64,000 bases of DNA from Pseudomonas laurentiana (GTDB taxonomy: Bacteria > Pseudomonadota > Gammaproteobacteria > Pseudomonadales > Pseudomonadaceae), in NCBI RefSeq assembly GCF_014648275.1, contig NZ_BMQU01000019.1, positions 1 through 64,000 of the forward strand, given 5' to 3'. The position numbers were made by a program, and so were the translations under genes. The notes under the pieces were generated by a model, which was given only the letters and a program-made list of their open reading frames with translations, had not been told where the DNA came from and ran no database searches. Of this stretch, positions 49,384-62,460 are shown in pieces (position 1 is the first letter of the stretch; every line of letters starts with the position of its first letter).

Positions 49384-49884
49384 TTACTCCTTCGCCTCGT
49401 TGCGGCCGAGATGGAATGCCGTTACCGCTGCGGCGAGCAGCAGCATCGAGGCCAGTTCCACCACCAGCAGGTAAGGGCCGAACAGGCTGATGCCAACGGC
49501 CTTGGCATCGACAGTGGTGTGGCCGATGCCGACACCGCTTTGATTGCCGAACAGCACATAGAGCAGTTCCAGCAGCAGCAGGGCGCCGAGGAACACCGGC
49601 CCCGCCCAGATACCGGGCTTGAGCCAGTCGCGCTCCTGGCGAACCGAAGCCGGCCCCAGGTTGAGCATCATCACCACGAAGACGAACAGCACCATGATGG
49701 CGCCAGCGTAGGCGATCACTTCCAGTACGCCGGCAAACGGCGCGCCGAGGGCGAAGAACGTCATCGCCACCGAGATCAGGGAAATGATCAGGTAGAGCAG
49801 GGCGTGTACCGGGTTGGTGTTGGTGATCACCCGAAGGGTGGACACCACAGCGACACCGGATGCGAAATAGAAAGCGAATTCCAT
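49384..49884 (-). CDS. nuoJ: NADH-quinone oxidoreductase subunit J
   Basis: The 166-residue subunit has five helices. The conserved Tyr and Gly of the kinked helix 3 lie in [20 protein letters not shown]. It begins nine bases after nuoI. Confidence 0.96.
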   Translation of the reverse strand: MEFAFYFASGVAVVSTLRVITNTNPVHALLYLIISLISVAMTFFALGAPFAGVLEVIAYAGAIMVLFVFVVMMLNLGPASVRQERDWLKPGIWAGPVFLGALLLLELLYVLFGNQSGVGIGHTTVDAKAVGISLFGPYLLVVELASMLLLAAAVTAFHLGRNEAKE

Positions 49885-49893
49885 CTTTCTTCC

Positions 49894-50439
49894 TTAAGGG
49901 AGCAAGCTCTTCACGTTGATCGGCTCGGCTTCGTTCTGCGCAGCGCCTTTCGGCTTGCCGGCAACTGCCATACCTGCAACACGGTAGAAGTTGTAATCAG
50001 GGTTCTTGCCGGGACCGGAGATCAGCAGATCTTCTTTCTCGTACACCAGATCCTGACGTTTGAACTCGGCCATTTCGAAATCCGGCGTCAGCTGGATCGC
50101 GGTGGTCGGGCAGGCTTCCTCGCAGAGGCCGCAGAAAATGCAGCGCGAGAAGTTGATGCGGAAGAACTCGGGGTACCAGCGACCGTCGTCGGTTTCGGCC
50201 TTCTGCAGCGAGATGCAACCGACCGGGCAGGCCACGGCACACAGGTTGCACGCTACACAGCGCTCTTCGCCATCGGGATCGCGGGTCAGGACGATGCGAC
50301 CACGGTAGCGTGGTGGCAGGTAGACCGGCTCTTCCGGGTATTGCAGGGTGTCGCGTTTGCGGAACCCGTGGGAGAACACCATCACCAGGCTGCGCAGCTG
50401 GGTGTAGGTGCCTTTGATGATGTCAAAAATGTACTTCAT
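49894..50439 (-). CDS. nuoI: NADH-quinone oxidoreductase subunit I
   Basis: The 181-residue ferredoxin-like subunit carries clusters N6a and N6b in [15 protein letters not shown] and [15 protein letters not shown]. It passes electrons from NuoG towards NuoB. The N-terminal amphipathic helix ([17 protein letters not shown]) lies along the membrane. It starts 11 bases after nuoH. Confidence 0.96.
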   Translation of the reverse strand: MKYIFDIIKGTYTQLRSLVMVFSHGFRKRDTLQYPEEPVYLPPRYRGRIVLTRDPDGEERCVACNLCAVACPVGCISLQKAETDDGRWYPEFFRINFSRCIFCGLCEEACPTTAIQLTPDFEMAEFKRQDLVYEKEDLLISGPGKNPDYNFYRVAGMAVAGKPKGAAQNEAEPINVKSLLP

Positions 50440-50450
50440 GCTCTATATCC

Positions 50451-51458
50451 TCACTGAACCGCGCCGGCCGGCGTGTTCAACAACACGAGCGCGGCGGTCA
50501 CCAGCAGGTTGATCAGGGTCAGCGGCAGGCAGAACTTCCAGCTGAAGTCCATCACCTGGTCATAGCGCGGGCGCGGAATCGAGGCGCGCAGCAGGATGAA
50601 CAGCATGATGAAGAACGCGGTCTTCAGGGCAAACCAGAGGAACGGCAGTTGCGGCAGGATGCCGAACGGGCCGTGCCAGCCACCGAAGAACAGCGTTACC
50701 AGCAGCGCCGAGATCAGGATGATGCCGATGTACTCACCGACGAAGAACATGCCCCATTTCATACCGGCATATTCAATGTGGTAACCGTCGGCCAGTTCCT
50801 GTTCCGCTTCCGGTTGGTCGAAGGGGTGACGGTGAGTCACGGCAACGCCAGCGATGAAGAAGGTGCAGAAGCCAAAGAACTGCGGAATGATGAACCACAG
50901 GTTCTGTGCCTGGTAGTCGACGATGTCGCGCATGTTGAACGAACCAACCTGCGCCACGATGCCCATCAGCGCCAGGCCCATGAACACTTCGTACGAAACG
51001 GTCTGGGCCGAAGCCCGCAGGCTGCCGAGCAGCGCGTACTTGTTGTTCGACGACCAACCGGCGAACAGTACGGCGTAGACCGACAGACCGGCCATGGCGA
51101 AGAAGAACAGCAGGCCGATGTTCAGGTCCGCGACACCCCAGGTCGGGGTGATCGGGATGATCGCGAAGGCAATCAGCAGAGCACTCATGGCCACGACCGG
51201 CGCCAGGGTGAAGATCACCTTGTCGACGAAGGGTGGGTTCCAGTCCTCCTTGAAGAACATCTTCAGCATGTCGGCAGCAATCTGGAACATGCCGAATGGG
51301 CCGACGCGGTTCGGACCGTAACGGTCCTGCCACCAACCCAGCAGGCGCCGCTCGACGAAGCTGAGCAGCGCGCCGCAGACCACCACGGCCAGCAAGACCA
51401 CGATGGCCTTGACGACGGTGATGATCACATCGATCACTTCAGGGGTGAACCAGGTCAT
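50451..51458 (-). CDS. nuoH: NADH-quinone oxidoreductase subunit H
   Basis: The 335-residue subunit has about eight helices and shapes the quinone tunnel between the arms. Family blocks are [38 protein letters not shown] and [13 protein letters not shown]. Its ATG overlaps the nuoG stop by four bases. Confidence 0.96.
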   Translation of the reverse strand: MTWFTPEVIDVIITVVKAIVVLLAVVVCGALLSFVERRLLGWWQDRYGPNRVGPFGMFQIAADMLKMFFKEDWNPPFVDKVIFTLAPVVAMSALLIAFAIIPITPTWGVADLNIGLLFFFAMAGLSVYAVLFAGWSSNNKYALLGSLRASAQTVSYEVFMGLALMGIVAQVGSFNMRDIVDYQAQNLWFIIPQFFGFCTFFIAGVAVTHRHPFDQPEAEQELADGYHIEYAGMKWGMFFVGEYIGIILISALLVTLFFGGWHGPFGILPQLPFLWFALKTAFFIMLFILLRASIPRPRYDQVMDFSWKFCLPLTLINLLVTAALVLLNTPAGAVQ

Positions 51459-54169
51459 TGTGCTGCCTCCTGCAGGCCTTCGACGGTGTGACCGAAGATG
51501 GCTGGCGGGATACCGGCCAGGCCTTTCGGCAGGGCAACCAGGCCAGCGCCCAGTTCCTCATTGATACGCAGCGGCAGACGCAGGGTCTGGCCGGCGACGT
51601 TCAGGCTGAGCATGGCGCCGTCGTTGACACCCAGGCGGTCGGCTTCGGACTTGGCCAGTGCGACGTAGGCTTGCGGGATACGCTCTTGCACCGGTGCTGC
51701 GCGCGAAGAGTTCTCTTCACTGCCGAACAGGTGGTAGAACGGTACGGCCTGCCAGGTACCACGCGCTGGTGCGAATGCGCCTGGAATGCTGGCGAACCAG
51801 TTCAGCTTGTCGCCCTGGCTTTCGATCAGGCGGGTGCCCGGGTCGCCAGCGCGCAGGTGACCACCGACTTCGTCCTGGAACTTGTTCCAGGCTTGAGGCG
51901 AGTTCCAGCCCGGAGACCAGGCAAACGGCACTTGCTGACGCGGTTCAACCGAACCCGAATAACCTTCCATGGAGAAGGCGAATGCGGTGTCCTGGTCTTG
52001 TGGGGTACGCGGCTCATGTACGCTGATGTTGGCGCGCATGGCGGTACGACCGGAGTAGCGCAGCGGCTCGCGGGCCAGTTTCAGGCCTTTGATACGGAAT
52101 GCCGCCGACGGTGCCGCATTGACGATGCCGGCCAGTTGCGGTGCCGCTGTTGCGCAGGCGCTGGTGACATGGTCCAGTTGGGTCCAGTCCACCGGCTTGT
52201 TCAGCAGGGTCGAGCGCAGGGCGTGCATCCAGCGCCAGCCTTCGTGAACCAGGATCGAGGCGTCCATGTAGGTCGGATCGAACACCTGGAAGAAACGCTG
52301 GGCGCGGCCTTCGAGGCTGACCAGGGTCCCGTCGCCTTCAGCGAAGGTCGCAGCAGGCAGCACCAGGTGGGCGCGGTCAGTGGTCGGGGTCTTCTGGTGG
52401 TCCGCCACGATGACAACCTTGGCGGCCGCCAGTGCAGCATCGACCTTGGCCGCTGGCAGGCGGCTGTACAGGTCGTTTTCCAGTACGACGATGGCGTCGG
52501 CTTTACCGGCAATCACGGCGTCCAGCGCGGCATCGGCCGAGTCACCGCCGAGCATGGCGAGCCCCAGGCTGTTGGCTTCGGGGACGACCAGGCTCAGGGA
52601 GCCATTCTTCTCGCGCAGCTTCAGGGCCTTGGCGATGTTGGCGGCGGCTTCGATCAGGGCCTTGGAGCCCAGCGAAGTACCAGCAACGACCAGTGGGCGG
52701 TTGGCAGCGACCAGGGCATCGGCAATGCGCTTGGCCAGGGCCAGGGCTTCGGCGTCCAGGCCTTCAACGGCAGGGGCGCTTGGGTCGATGGCGTGGGCGA
52801 CAGCGAAACCGAGGCGAGCCAGGTCATCCGGGGAGGCGTGTACGCATTCTTCGGCGACGTCATCGAGCTTGGTTTCGGCTAGGCTGGCGATGAACAGCGG
52901 GTACATGGCGTGCTGGCCGATGTTCTTCACCGCAGCGTCGAGCCAAGGCTGAACACGCATGGCGTCGGCCATGGCCTCGGCCTTGCCCTTGACCGACTGG
53001 CGCAGGGCCAGGGCAACGCGGGCAGCGGTTTGGGTCAGGTCTTCACCGAGGACGAACACGGCGTCGTGATCTTCCATCTCGCGCAGGGTTGGCACCGGCA
53101 GCGGGCTGTCGTTCAACACTTGCAGGACCAGGCGAACGTTTTCCAGTTCAGCCGCTTCCATACCCGAGTAGAAGTGCTCGGCACCGACCAGCTCGCGCAG
53201 GCCGTAGTTGCTTTCCAGGCTGGCGCGTGGCGAACCGATACCGACGATGTTGCGACCACGCAGCATATCGGCGGCTTTATCCAGGGCGGCGTCCAGGCTC
53301 AGTTTCTGGCCATTGGCGAGCAGCGGCTGGCGAGGGCGGTCTTCACGGTTGACGTAGCCATAGCCGAAACGACCACGGTCGCACAGGAAGTACTGGTTGA
53401 CGGAGCCGTTGAAGCGGTTCTCGATACGACGCAGTTCGCCATAACGCTCGCCCGGGCTGATGTTGCAACCGCTGGAGCAGCCATGGCAGATGCTCGGGGC
53501 GAACTGCATGTCCCACTTGCGGTTGTAGCGCTCGGAGTGCGTCTTGTCGGTGAACACGCCGGTCGGGCAGACCTCGGTCAGGTTGCCGGAGAATTCGCTT
53601 TCCAGCGCACCGTCTTCGACGCGACCGAAATAGACGTTGTCGTGGGCACCGAAAACGCCCAGGTCAGTACCGCCAGCGTAGTCCTTGTAGTAACGCACGC
53701 AACGGTAGCAGGCGATGCAGCGGTTCATCTCGTGAGCGATGAACGGGCCGAGTTCCTGGTTCTGGTGGGTACGCTTGGTAAAACGGTAGCGGCGCTCGTT
53801 GTGGCCGGTCATCACCGTCATGTCTTGTAGGTGGCAGTGACCGCCTTCCTCACAGACCGGGCAGTCGTGTGGGTGGTTGGTCATCAGCCATTCGACGACG
53901 CTGGCGCGGAACACCTTGGCTTCTTCGTCGTCAATGGAGATCCAGCTGCCATCGGTGGCCGGGGTCATGCAGGACATGACGATACGACCACGCTTGTCGT
54001 TCTCGTCGGTGTACTGCTTGACCGCGCACTGGCGGCAAGCACCGACGCTACCGAGCGCCGGGTGCCAGCAGAAATAAGGAATGTCGAGGCCGAGCGACAG
54101 ACAGGCCTGTAACAGGTTGTCTGCGCCGTTGACTTCGAGCTCTTTGCCGTCTACGTGGATAGTGGCCAT
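51455..54169 (-). CDS. nuoG: NADH-quinone oxidoreductase subunit G
   Basis: The 904-residue peripheral-arm subunit carries a [2Fe-2S] cluster ([17 protein letters not shown]), the His-Cys [4Fe-4S] cluster ([16 protein letters not shown]), [16 protein letters not shown] with CPTGVF, and the extra N7 cluster motif [10 protein letters not shown], followed by a degenerate molybdopterin-oxidoreductase domain. It starts after a 132-base gap with two hairpins, the longest spacer of the operon. Confidence 0.96.
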   Translation of the reverse strand: MATIHVDGKELEVNGADNLLQACLSLGLDIPYFCWHPALGSVGACRQCAVKQYTDENDKRGRIVMSCMTPATDGSWISIDDEEAKVFRASVVEWLMTNHPHDCPVCEEGGHCHLQDMTVMTGHNERRYRFTKRTHQNQELGPFIAHEMNRCIACYRCVRYYKDYAGGTDLGVFGAHDNVYFGRVEDGALESEFSGNLTEVCPTGVFTDKTHSERYNRKWDMQFAPSICHGCSSGCNISPGERYGELRRIENRFNGSVNQYFLCDRGRFGYGYVNREDRPRQPLLANGQKLSLDAALDKAADMLRGRNIVGIGSPRASLESNYGLRELVGAEHFYSGMEAAELENVRLVLQVLNDSPLPVPTLREMEDHDAVFVLGEDLTQTAARVALALRQSVKGKAEAMADAMRVQPWLDAAVKNIGQHAMYPLFIASLAETKLDDVAEECVHASPDDLARLGFAVAHAIDPSAPAVEGLDAEALALAKRIADALVAANRPLVVAGTSLGSKALIEAAANIAKALKLREKNGSLSLVVPEANSLGLAMLGGDSADAALDAVIAGKADAIVVLENDLYSRLPAAKVDAALAAAKVVIVADHQKTPTTDRAHLVLPAATFAEGDGTLVSLEGRAQRFFQVFDPTYMDASILVHEGWRWMHALRSTLLNKPVDWTQLDHVTSACATAAPQLAGIVNAAPSAAFRIKGLKLAREPLRYSGRTAMRANISVHEPRTPQDQDTAFAFSMEGYSGSVEPRQQVPFAWSPGWNSPQAWNKFQDEVGGHLRAGDPGTRLIESQGDKLNWFASIPGAFAPARGTWQAVPFYHLFGSEENSSRAAPVQERIPQAYVALAKSEADRLGVNDGAMLSLNVAGQTLRLPLRINEELGAGLVALPKGLAGIPPAIFGHTVEGLQEAAQ

Positions 54170-54188
54170 GGTTCAAAGTTCTTCGTTG

Positions 54189-54291
54189 GCCCGCGTCTGC
54201 GGGCGTGGCTAATGGAAAACTGTGTGCTTGCAGCCCGCGACAGGCGGACCCGGGCGAGCAGTGCAAGCAGCGGGTGGCACGGACCACCCGC
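54189..54291 (-). other. Two intercistronic hairpins between nuoF and nuoG
   Basis: The nuoF-nuoG gap holds GCGGGTGG-N6-CCACCCGC (54270-54291) and GCCCGC-N4-GCGGGC (54189-54204). No T-tract follows, so they look like processing or stability elements of the long nuo mRNA rather than terminators. Confidence 0.5.
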
Positions 54292-54301
54292 GTTCTATTC
54301 G

Positions 54302-55657
54302 TTATGCGCCGACGACGATCGGCTTCGCCAGGTCCGGGCGCACGCCTGCGTTCGCAGCAATGCCAGCCTCGAATTCCGGGCGGAAATATTTGATCGCGCT
54401 GCCCAATGGCTCCACGGCACCCGGTGCGTGCGCACAGAAGGTCTTGCCTGGGCCGAGGAAACCGACCAGACCCAGCAGGGTCTCGATGTCGCCCTGCTGG
54501 CCCTGGCCTTTCTCGAGGGCGCGCAGGAGCTTGACGCTCCATGGCAGGCCGTCGCGGCACGGGGTGCAGAAACCACAGGATTCACGGGCAAAGAACTCTT
54601 CCATGTTGCGCAGCAGCGAGACCATGTTGACGCTGTCGTCCACGGCCATGGCCAGGCCAGTACCCATACGGGTGCCAACCTTGGCAATGCCACCGGCGTA
54701 CATTTGTGCGTCCAGGTGCTCAGGCAGCAGGAAACCGGTACCGGCACCACCAGGTTGCCAGCACTTGAGCTTGAAGCCGTCGCGCATGCCACCGGCATAG
54801 TCTTCGAACAGTTCGCGAGCGCTGACGCCGAATGGCAGTTCCCACAGGCCAGGGTTCTTCACCTTGCCGGAGAAGCCCATCAGCTTGGTACCGTGGTCTT
54901 CACTGCCTTCGCGGGCCAGCGACTTGTACCAGTCGATGCCGTTGCCGACGATCGCCGGCACGTTGCACAGTGTCTCGACGTTGTTCACGCAGGTCGGCTT
55001 GCCCCAGACGCCAACGGCGGCAGGGAAGGGCGGCTTGGAGCGTGGGTTGGCGCGGCGGCCTTCGAGGGAGTTGATCAGTGCGGTTTCTTCACCGCAGATG
55101 TAACGACCGGCACCGGTGTGGACGAACAGCTCGAAGTCAAAGCCGCTGCCGAGGATGTTCTTGCCCAGCAGGCCGGCAGCCTTGGCTTCTTCGACCGCAC
55201 GGTTCAGGTGCGCGGCAGCAGTGACGTATTCGCCACGCAGGAAGATGTAGCCACGGTAGGCTTTCAGCGCACGGGCGCTGATCAGCATGCCTTCGATCAG
55301 CAGATGGGGCAGTTGCTCCATCAGCATGCGGTCTTTCCAGGTGTTGGGTTCCATTTCATCCGCGTTGCACAGCAGGTAGCGGATGTTCATGGATTCGTCT
55401 TTGGGCATCAGGCCCCATTTGACGCCAGTCGGGAAGCCCGCACCACCACGGCCCTTGAGGCCGGAGTCCTTGACGGTCTGGACGATGTCGTCCTGGGACA
55501 TTTGCCCCAGTGCCTTGCGGGCGGCAGCGTAGCCGTCCTTGGCCTGGTATTCGTCGAGCCACACCGGCTGGCCGTCATCGCGCAGACGCCAGGTCAGCGG
55601 GTGGGTTTCGGCGGTGCGGGCGATGCGGTTGGCAGGCCCGAAGGAGGTAAGGGTCAT
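54302..55657 (-). CDS. nuoF: NADH-quinone oxidoreductase subunit F
   Basis: The 451-residue subunit binds NADH and FMN, the entry point for electrons. FMN/NAD loops are [17 protein letters not shown] and [14 protein letters not shown]; the N3 [4Fe-4S] cluster is in [12 protein letters not shown] plus a later Cys-poor tail that should supply the fourth ligand. Its ATG overlaps the nuoE stop by four bases. Confidence 0.96.
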   Translation of the reverse strand: MTLTSFGPANRIARTAETHPLTWRLRDDGQPVWLDEYQAKDGYAAARKALGQMSQDDIVQTVKDSGLKGRGGAGFPTGVKWGLMPKDESMNIRYLLCNADEMEPNTWKDRMLMEQLPHLLIEGMLISARALKAYRGYIFLRGEYVTAAAHLNRAVEEAKAAGLLGKNILGSGFDFELFVHTGAGRYICGEETALINSLEGRRANPRSKPPFPAAVGVWGKPTCVNNVETLCNVPAIVGNGIDWYKSLAREGSEDHGTKLMGFSGKVKNPGLWELPFGVSARELFEDYAGGMRDGFKLKCWQPGGAGTGFLLPEHLDAQMYAGGIAKVGTRMGTGLAMAVDDSVNMVSLLRNMEEFFARESCGFCTPCRDGLPWSVKLLRALEKGQGQQGDIETLLGLVGFLGPGKTFCAHAPGAVEPLGSAIKYFRPEFEAGIAANAGVRPDLAKPIVVGA

Positions 55658-56151
55658 ACGTAGCCCTCCAGCAGTTTGGAGACGCCGGCCGGCTGTACAT
55701 CGCCGAAGGTGTCGTCATCGATCATCAGCGCCGGGGCCTTGTCGCAGTTACCCAGGCAGCACACTGGCAGCAAGGTGAAGCGACCGTCTGGCGTGGTCTG
55801 GCCGAGGCCAATGCCCAGTTCGCTCTGGATCTGGCTGACGACCGACTCGTGGCCACCGATGTAGCAGACCATGCTGTCGCAGACACGGATGATGTGCCGG
55901 CCGACAGGCTGACGGAAGATCTGGCTGTAGAAGGTTGCGACGCCTTCGACATCGCTGGCCGGGATGCCCAGGATCTCGCCGATGGCGTAGACCGCACCGT
56001 CAGGCACCCAGCCGCGTTCTTTCTGAACGATCTTCAGGGCTTCGATGGACGCCGCGCGCGGGTCCTCGTAGTGATGCATCTCGTGCTCGATGGCCGAGCG
56101 CTCGGTTTCGCTCAGGGCGAAACGGTCGGTTTGGATAAGCGTGCTATTCAT
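55654..56151 (-). CDS. nuoE: NADH-quinone oxidoreductase subunit E
   Basis: The 165-residue thioredoxin-like subunit holds the N1a [2Fe-2S] cluster through CDSMVC and the Cys pair in [10 protein letters not shown]. It starts two bases after nuoCD. Confidence 0.96.
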   Translation of the reverse strand: MNSTLIQTDRFALSETERSAIEHEMHHYEDPRAASIEALKIVQKERGWVPDGAVYAIGEILGIPASDVEGVATFYSQIFRQPVGRHIIRVCDSMVCYIGGHESVVSQIQSELGIGLGQTTPDGRFTLLPVCCLGNCDKAPALMIDDDTFGDVQPAGVSKLLEGYV

Positions 56152-56153
56152 GC

Positions 56154-57953
<1,800 letters not shown>

Positions 57954-58012
57954 TCAACGTAGAGAATGAAGCCAGGCCGCCTGTTCCGCAGAGCAGGCAG
58001 CAGGTCGCTGGA

Positions 58013-58690
58013 TCAGACTTCGTCGGGGCTGCGCAGGTTGGTGACCTGGATGCGCTGTTCACGACGCTGCTCTTTCTGCGACGGCATCTCGGCGCGGTAT
58101 ACGCCTTGATCACCGACAACCCAGGAAAGAGGGCGACGCTCCTGGCCAATCGACTCCTGCAACAACATCAGGCCTTGCAGGAATGCTTCAGGGCGAGGCG
58201 GGCAGCCAGGCACGTAGACATCCACGGGGAGGAACTTGTCGACCCCCTGAACGACCGAGTAAATGTCGTACATGCCGCCAGAGTTTGCGCACGAACCCAT
58301 GGAGATGACCCACTTGGGTTCGAGCATCTGCTCGTACAGGCGCTGAATGATCGGCGCCATTTTGATGAAGCAGGTGCCAGCGACGACCATGAAGTCGGCC
58401 TGACGCGGTGATGCCCGGATGACTTCGGCGCCGAAGCGGGCGATGTCGTGGGGCGCCGTGAAGGCCGTGGTCATTTCCACGTAGCAGCAGGAGAGGCCGA
58501 AGTTATAAGGCCACAGGGAGTTTTTACGCCCCCAGTTCACCGCACCACTGAGCACATCTTCAAGTTTGCCCATGAAGATGTTCTTGTGGACCTGGTCCTC
58601 TAGCAGCGAATCGGAGACGGTTTCCCGTTCTCCGATTGGGTACTGCTCGTTAGGCGCATCCGGATCGATTCTGGTGAGATTGTATTGCAT
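58013..58690 (-). CDS. nuoB: NADH-quinone oxidoreductase subunit B
   Basis: The 225-residue subunit carries cluster N2, the electron donor to quinone, through the tandem Cys pair in GLSCCYVEM and later Cys in [11 protein letters not shown] and [10 protein letters not shown]. The ATG at 58690 (GAGG upstream) gives the known start [12 protein letters not shown]; a TTG two codons earlier is less likely. It starts 10 bases after nuoA. Confidence 0.96.
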   Translation of the reverse strand: MQYNLTRIDPDAPNEQYPIGERETVSDSLLEDQVHKNIFMGKLEDVLSGAVNWGRKNSLWPYNFGLSCCYVEMTTAFTAPHDIARFGAEVIRASPRQADFMVVAGTCFIKMAPIIQRLYEQMLEPKWVISMGSCANSGGMYDIYSVVQGVDKFLPVDVYVPGCPPRPEAFLQGLMLLQESIGQERRPLSWVVGDQGVYRAEMPSQKEQRREQRIQVTNLRSPDEV

Positions 58691-58700
58691 TGCCAAAGCC

Positions 58701-59114
58701 TCATTGTTTCAGCTTCGCTTGCCGCTTGCGACGACCTACGGGAGCCCAATCGAGCGCCCCTACTCGCCAAAGGTAGACAAGACCTGCCAACAGAATTGCT
58801 ATGAAAACGAGTGCTTCGACGAATCCGGTCCAGCCGCTTTCGCGGACAGACACAGACCATGCAAAGAGAAAGAGGGCTTCGATATCGAAGATCACGAACA
58901 GCATCGCGACCAGATAGAATTTTGCCGAGAGGCGCAGGCGTGCGCTGCCGGTAGGCAGCATGCCGGATTCAAAGGGTTCGTTCTTGCTGCGGCCCCAGGC
59001 CTTGCTGCCGAGCAGGCTGGACAGACCGAGCATGAAGGCGCACAGGCCGACGACACCCAAAAGGAAAATGGCAAAGCCCCAGTTGTGGGCGATGAGTCCT
59101 GTCGAATCGGGCAT
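58701..59114 (-). CDS. nuoA: NADH-quinone oxidoreductase subunit A
   Basis: The 137-residue subunit has three helices; the loop between helices 1 and 2 holds [19 protein letters not shown], and helix 2 has [15 protein letters not shown] with its conserved acids. It is the first gene of the nuo operon. About 325 bases of AT-rich sequence lie upstream before the repeat island. Confidence 0.96.
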   Translation of the reverse strand: MPDSTGLIAHNWGFAIFLLGVVGLCAFMLGLSSLLGSKAWGRSKNEPFESGMLPTGSARLRLSAKFYLVAMLFVIFDIEALFLFAWSVSVRESGWTGFVEALVFIAILLAGLVYLWRVGALDWAPVGRRKRQAKLKQ

Positions 59115-59440
59115 GCTGAAAATCCTTAACAGAGCGCTTGGGTCTCTGAGCTTGAAAGAAGTAGAGCAGTGACGATATGTCGCAGCGGGATCTATCGCGC
59201 TGATTTTATGGGTAAAGCGGGTGCAAGTAAAATTTCTGCAGCAAATTAATTCGTTAGATTAAGAACAAAAATCTTTCGTATCACGCTGCAGGCCGCATAG
59301 GCTGGGCATTGCCTCACCTTTTGTTAATTATGTTTCTTGCTTGGTGTAATGAACGACAAGATTGTTAATGATAATTGATATCATTTAAGGCCGCTGTTTA
59401 ATAGCGCTTCCTGTTGCCTGGAAAGTTCCAGCGCATAGTG
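59115..59440 (-). promoter_or_regulatory. AT-rich leader and promoter region of the nuo operon
   Basis: This 326-base stretch is clearly more AT-rich than the genes and has no credible ORF. It must hold the nuo promoter(s). I could not fix one convincing -35/-10 pair. A Fur-box-like sequence lies within it. Confidence 0.6.
59364..59382. promoter_or_regulatory. Fur-box-like sequence upstream of nuoA
   Basis: The 19-base segment starting GTTAATGATAATTG matches the Fur consensus (GATAATGATAATCATTATC) at 15 of 19 positions. It lies about 250 bases before nuoA. Confidence 0.4.
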
Positions 59441-59560
59441 TGGCAGCCATAATTCCCTGCGTTTACCTTTTTAGCAGCTTTTCCCCCGGATTGTGCCGCC
59501 TTGGATCAATGCTTTGGCGGGTTGGTGTGGCGTTACAGTCAATAGCCACGCGCGATGTCG

Positions 59561-59934
59561 GGCCTTCCTGGCCCTCGGTCCTCACCAGGCATCCCTGCCT
59601 GGCACTCAGCTACCAAGCGAAGCAGCGAGCCTCTGCTTCTCAGTGCGCCTAGTGGGGTGCGAGGCAAGGATGCCTCGCACGTGCTGATGGGGCATGGATG
59701 GCCCGTCGGCGCGTCCACACGGGAGCGATGGCGTAAAGACGGCACCCGAAGCGCAGCGTAGGGCCGGATGTCGGGACAGGGCGTTTTGCCCACTTTTGCG
59801 CCCTATCAAAAGTGGGTCGCTGTAAAAGGCGAAACCAGCCGCTGGTGCCGCTGCAGGGAATGGATATGTTCACGAGGTGGGTGCCAATTGCCACAAACAT
59901 GCGTCGCCCCTGATGACGGCAGGCATATCCGTTT
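59561..59934. repeat. Hairpin-mosaic repeat unit, copy 1
   Basis: This is a compound non-coding unit of four blocks. A (59561-59613) has CCAGGCA-N4-TGCCTGG. E (59614-59645) has GAAGCAG-N7-CTGCTTC. B (59652-59733) has GTGCGAGGCA-N4-TGCCTCGCAC. D (59856-59934) has no strong stem. B is related to the reverse complement of A, so A-E-B can form one large cruciform. Between B and D is CCCACTTTTG-N8-CAAAAGTGGG-like inverted repeat (59790-59817). The six-frame ORFs here are stem translations, not genes. Confidence 0.8.
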
Positions 59935-59975
59935 GCGATGTTGGGTTTGATGCCCCGTTCCGCCCTTACGGCGTG

Positions 59976-59999
59976 TCACTTTTGAGGGCAAAAGTGACC
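59976..59999. repeat. Inverted repeat between the two hairpin-mosaic units
   Basis: GTCACTTTTG-N4-CAAAAGTGAC is a perfect 10-bp stem. It is related to the inverted repeat near 59790-59817 in copy 1. Confidence 0.7.
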
Positions 60000-60079
60000 A
60001 AAACCCCTCGTCCCAACATCCGGCCCTCCGCTGCGCTACGGGTCCTCTCACTCCGGCAGTGCTCCCGCCGGGACCGTGC

Positions 60080-60512
60080 TGAAGGGCCTTCCTGGCCCTC
60101 AGCCCTTGCCAGGCATCCCTGCCTGGCACCCAGCTACGCACCGCCTGCGTTCGACCTCCTGAAGGGACAATTTGGCAGCGCCTGCAAGTTCAACGCATGA
60201 AAAAGCAACGCCGAAAAGCCCTCGCGTTCCCGGACAAGCGAAGCCGAGAGCATCTGCTTCTCAGTACACGGAATGTCAGGCGCCGCAGGACGTCCCTTCA
60301 GGAGGCTGAGTGGAGCCATCGCGGAGTGGGGTGCGAGGCAGGGATGCCTCGCACGTGCTGATGGGCCATGGATGGCCCGTCGGCGCGTCCACACGGGAGC
60401 GATGGCGCCCAGCCTGTGGCGCCACTACCGGGAATGGATATGTTCACGAGGTGAGAGCCAATAGCCACAAACATGCGTCGCCCCTGATGGCGGCAGGCAA
60501 ATCCGTTTTCGA
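60080..60512. repeat. Hairpin-mosaic repeat unit, copy 2
   Basis: This second copy keeps the same block order in direct orientation: A (60083-60136, stem TGCCAGGCA/TGCCTGGCA), E (60235-60265), B (60326-60407) and D (60430-60512). Block B is identical to copy 1 over 82 bases except for two positions. A and E are more diverged and about 100 unrelated bases lie between them. No gene is seen. Confidence 0.8.
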
Positions 60513-60605
60513 TCTCGGGCTGTATGGACCAGAGACATGGTTGACACTTTTCGGTGAGCAAGCCTGCCGGGACCGCGCTCAAGGGGCTTCCTGGTGCTCA
60601 GTCAC

Positions 60606-60622
60606 ATCAGTCATATCAGTCA
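60606..60622. repeat. Short tandem repeat beside the aceA terminator
   Basis: The 9-base word ATCAGTCAT occurs in tandem, and a third partial copy precedes it. It is probably of no function. Confidence 0.4.
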
Positions 60623-60629
60623 TAGATGC

Positions 60630-60665
60630 AAAAAACCCGGAGCCCCATCACAGGCCCCGGGTTTT
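60630..60665 (-). terminator. Intrinsic terminator of aceA
   Basis: AAAACCCGG and its complement CCGGGTTTT flank a GC-rich loop; on the minus strand a run of six T follows. It lies 35 bases after the aceA stop. Confidence 0.88.
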
Positions 60666-60699
60666 CAGTGCTACCCGAATATCAGCAACTGATCATGGA

Positions 60700-62025
60700 T
60701 CAGTGGAACTGCTCTTCCTCGGTGGAGCCGGTCAGTGCGGTTACCGAAGACGAGCCACCCTGAATCACGGTGGTCATGTCGTCGAAGTAGCCGGTGCCGA
60801 CTTCCTGCTGGTGAGCAACGAAGGTGTAGCCCTTCGACGCGTCGGCGAATTCCTGCTCTTGCAGTTTCACGTAGGCAGTCATGTCGTTTCGGGCGTAGTC
60901 GTGCGCCAGGTTGAACATGCTGTGCCACATGTTGTGGATACCCGCCAGGGTGATGAACTGGTGCTTGTAACCCATGGCCGACAGTTCGCGCTGGAACTTG
61001 GCGATGGTCGCGTCGTCCAGGTTTTTCTTCCAGTTGAAGGAAGGCGAGCAGTTGTAGGACAGGATCTGGTCCGGGTATTCCTTCTTGATCGCTTCGGCGA
61101 AGCGACGAGCTTCGTCCAGGTCTGGCTTGGCGGTTTCACACCAGATCAGGTCGGCATACGGCGCGTAGGCCAGGCCGCGAGCGATGGCTTGGTCCAGGCC
61201 GGCGCGTACTTTGTAGAAACCTTCCTGGGTGCGCTCGCCGATCACGAATGGCTGATCGTATGGGTCGCAGTCGCTGGTCAGCAGGTCGGCGGCGTTAGCG
61301 TCGGTACGGGCCAGAATGATGGTCGGTACACCGGCAACGTCGGCAGCCAGACGGGCAGCGGTCAGTTTCTGAACGGCTTCCTGGGTTGGAACCAGTACTT
61401 TACCGCCCATGTGGCCGCATTTCTTCACGGAGGCCAGTTGGTCTTCGAAGTGAACGCCAGCAGCGCCTGCTTCGATCATGTTCTTCATCAGCTCGTAGGC
61501 GTTCAGTACGCCGCCGAAACCGGCTTCGGCGTCCGCTACGATCGGAGCGAAGTAGTCAACATAGCCTTCATCGCCCGGGTTCTTGCCGGCTTTCCACTGG
61601 ATCTGGTCGGCGCGACGGAACGAGTTGTTGATGCGCTTGACCACAGTTGGAACCGAGTCCACTGGGTACAGCGACTGGTCTGGGTACATGGACTCGGCCG
61701 AGTTGTTATCGGCAGCCACTTGCCAGCCGGACAGGTAGATAGCCTGGATGCCGGCTTTGACCTGTTGTACTGCCTGGCCGCCGGTCAGGGCGCCCATGCA
61801 GTTGACGAAATCTTTTTCGGGGCGGAAGGATGGGTGGGCACCTTGGGTGACCAGTTTCCACAGCTTCTCGGCACCCATGCGGGCCAGGGTGTGCTCTGGC
61901 TGGACCGAGCCACGCAGACGGACAACATCAGCAGCGGTGTAGGTACGGGTCACGCCTTTCCAGCGCGGGTTTTCGGCCCAGTCTTTTTCGAGGGCTGCAA
62001 TTTGCTGTTCGCGTGTCAGTGCCAT
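60700..62025 (-). CDS. aceA: Isocitrate lyase
   Basis: The 441-residue enzyme splits isocitrate to glyoxylate and succinate, opening the glyoxylate shunt for growth on acetate and fatty acids. The catalytic Cys203 is in the signature KKCGHMGGK; other conserved blocks are [10 protein letters not shown] and the metal site [10 protein letters not shown]. The length matches the short (E. coli-like) class rather than the 531-residue type of P. aeruginosa. The ATG at 62025 gives the standard start [15 protein letters not shown]; the frame is open 21 codons more. The leader is long (about 395 bases from the proposed promoter). Confidence 0.96.
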   Translation of the reverse strand: MALTREQQIAALEKDWAENPRWKGVTRTYTAADVVRLRGSVQPEHTLARMGAEKLWKLVTQGAHPSFRPEKDFVNCMGALTGGQAVQQVKAGIQAIYLSGWQVAADNNSAESMYPDQSLYPVDSVPTVVKRINNSFRRADQIQWKAGKNPGDEGYVDYFAPIVADAEAGFGGVLNAYELMKNMIEAGAAGVHFEDQLASVKKCGHMGGKVLVPTQEAVQKLTAARLAADVAGVPTIILARTDANAADLLTSDCDPYDQPFVIGERTQEGFYKVRAGLDQAIARGLAYAPYADLIWCETAKPDLDEARRFAEAIKKEYPDQILSYNCSPSFNWKKNLDDATIAKFQRELSAMGYKHQFITLAGIHNMWHSMFNLAHDYARNDMTAYVKLQEQEFADASKGYTFVAHQQEVGTGYFDDMTTVIQGGSSSVTALTGSTEEEQFH

Positions 62026-62425
62026 GAAAATAAACCTCGTCGCATAGGTCTTGGTAAAAATGTTCGCTCTGTCGGCTGCGCTGTTCATTTACAGGGGGCA
62101 GCACCGATTGCTCGCAGATCAGAAGCATTGGCGATCAGTCGTGTTTGGCGAAATGTGCGACGGTCGAACGAGTGAGGCTCAAGGGGGAAGTGAGCAGGTC
62201 CTTGGCGCTTCGGGTGAGTGCAGGTTGGCTCGTGGTTGCCGTGCTGCGTTCCCTCAGGTGCCGTGTACCGTGTGATGCGCTTCCGTCCCTCAGGACAACT
62301 TCGTTCCAGTCGCAATCTCGTCAAACGCCTTGTGGGCTGTACAGACACGAATCGGCTCAGTTGGGTAGGTTTAGAGCGCGACTCGAAGGCCCTTGCCAGG
62401 GCCTCTGATTAGCGGGAGCGGGGCC

Positions 62426-62454
62426 ATCATGCCTCTGCGATTTGAGGCCGTCAA
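62426..62454 (-). promoter_or_regulatory. Candidate sigma-70 promoter of aceA
   Basis: On the minus strand TTGACG (62449-62454) and CATGAT (62426-62431) are 17 bases apart: 5/6 and 4/6 matches to the sigma-70 hexamers. The transcript would have a leader of about 395 nt before aceA. The rest of the 527-base gap shows no ORF of credit. Confidence 0.55.
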
Positions 62455-62460
62455 ATGTTT

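Noticed and set aside
51458..52882. A 474-codon antisense frame within nuoG
   Set aside because: nuoG is intact with all cluster motifs; the antisense frame is a codon-bias shadow.
59440..60600. Several short ORFs in the nuoA-aceA gap, on both strands
   Set aside because: They are translations of inverted-repeat blocks, overlap one another in several frames and lack consistent ribosome sites.
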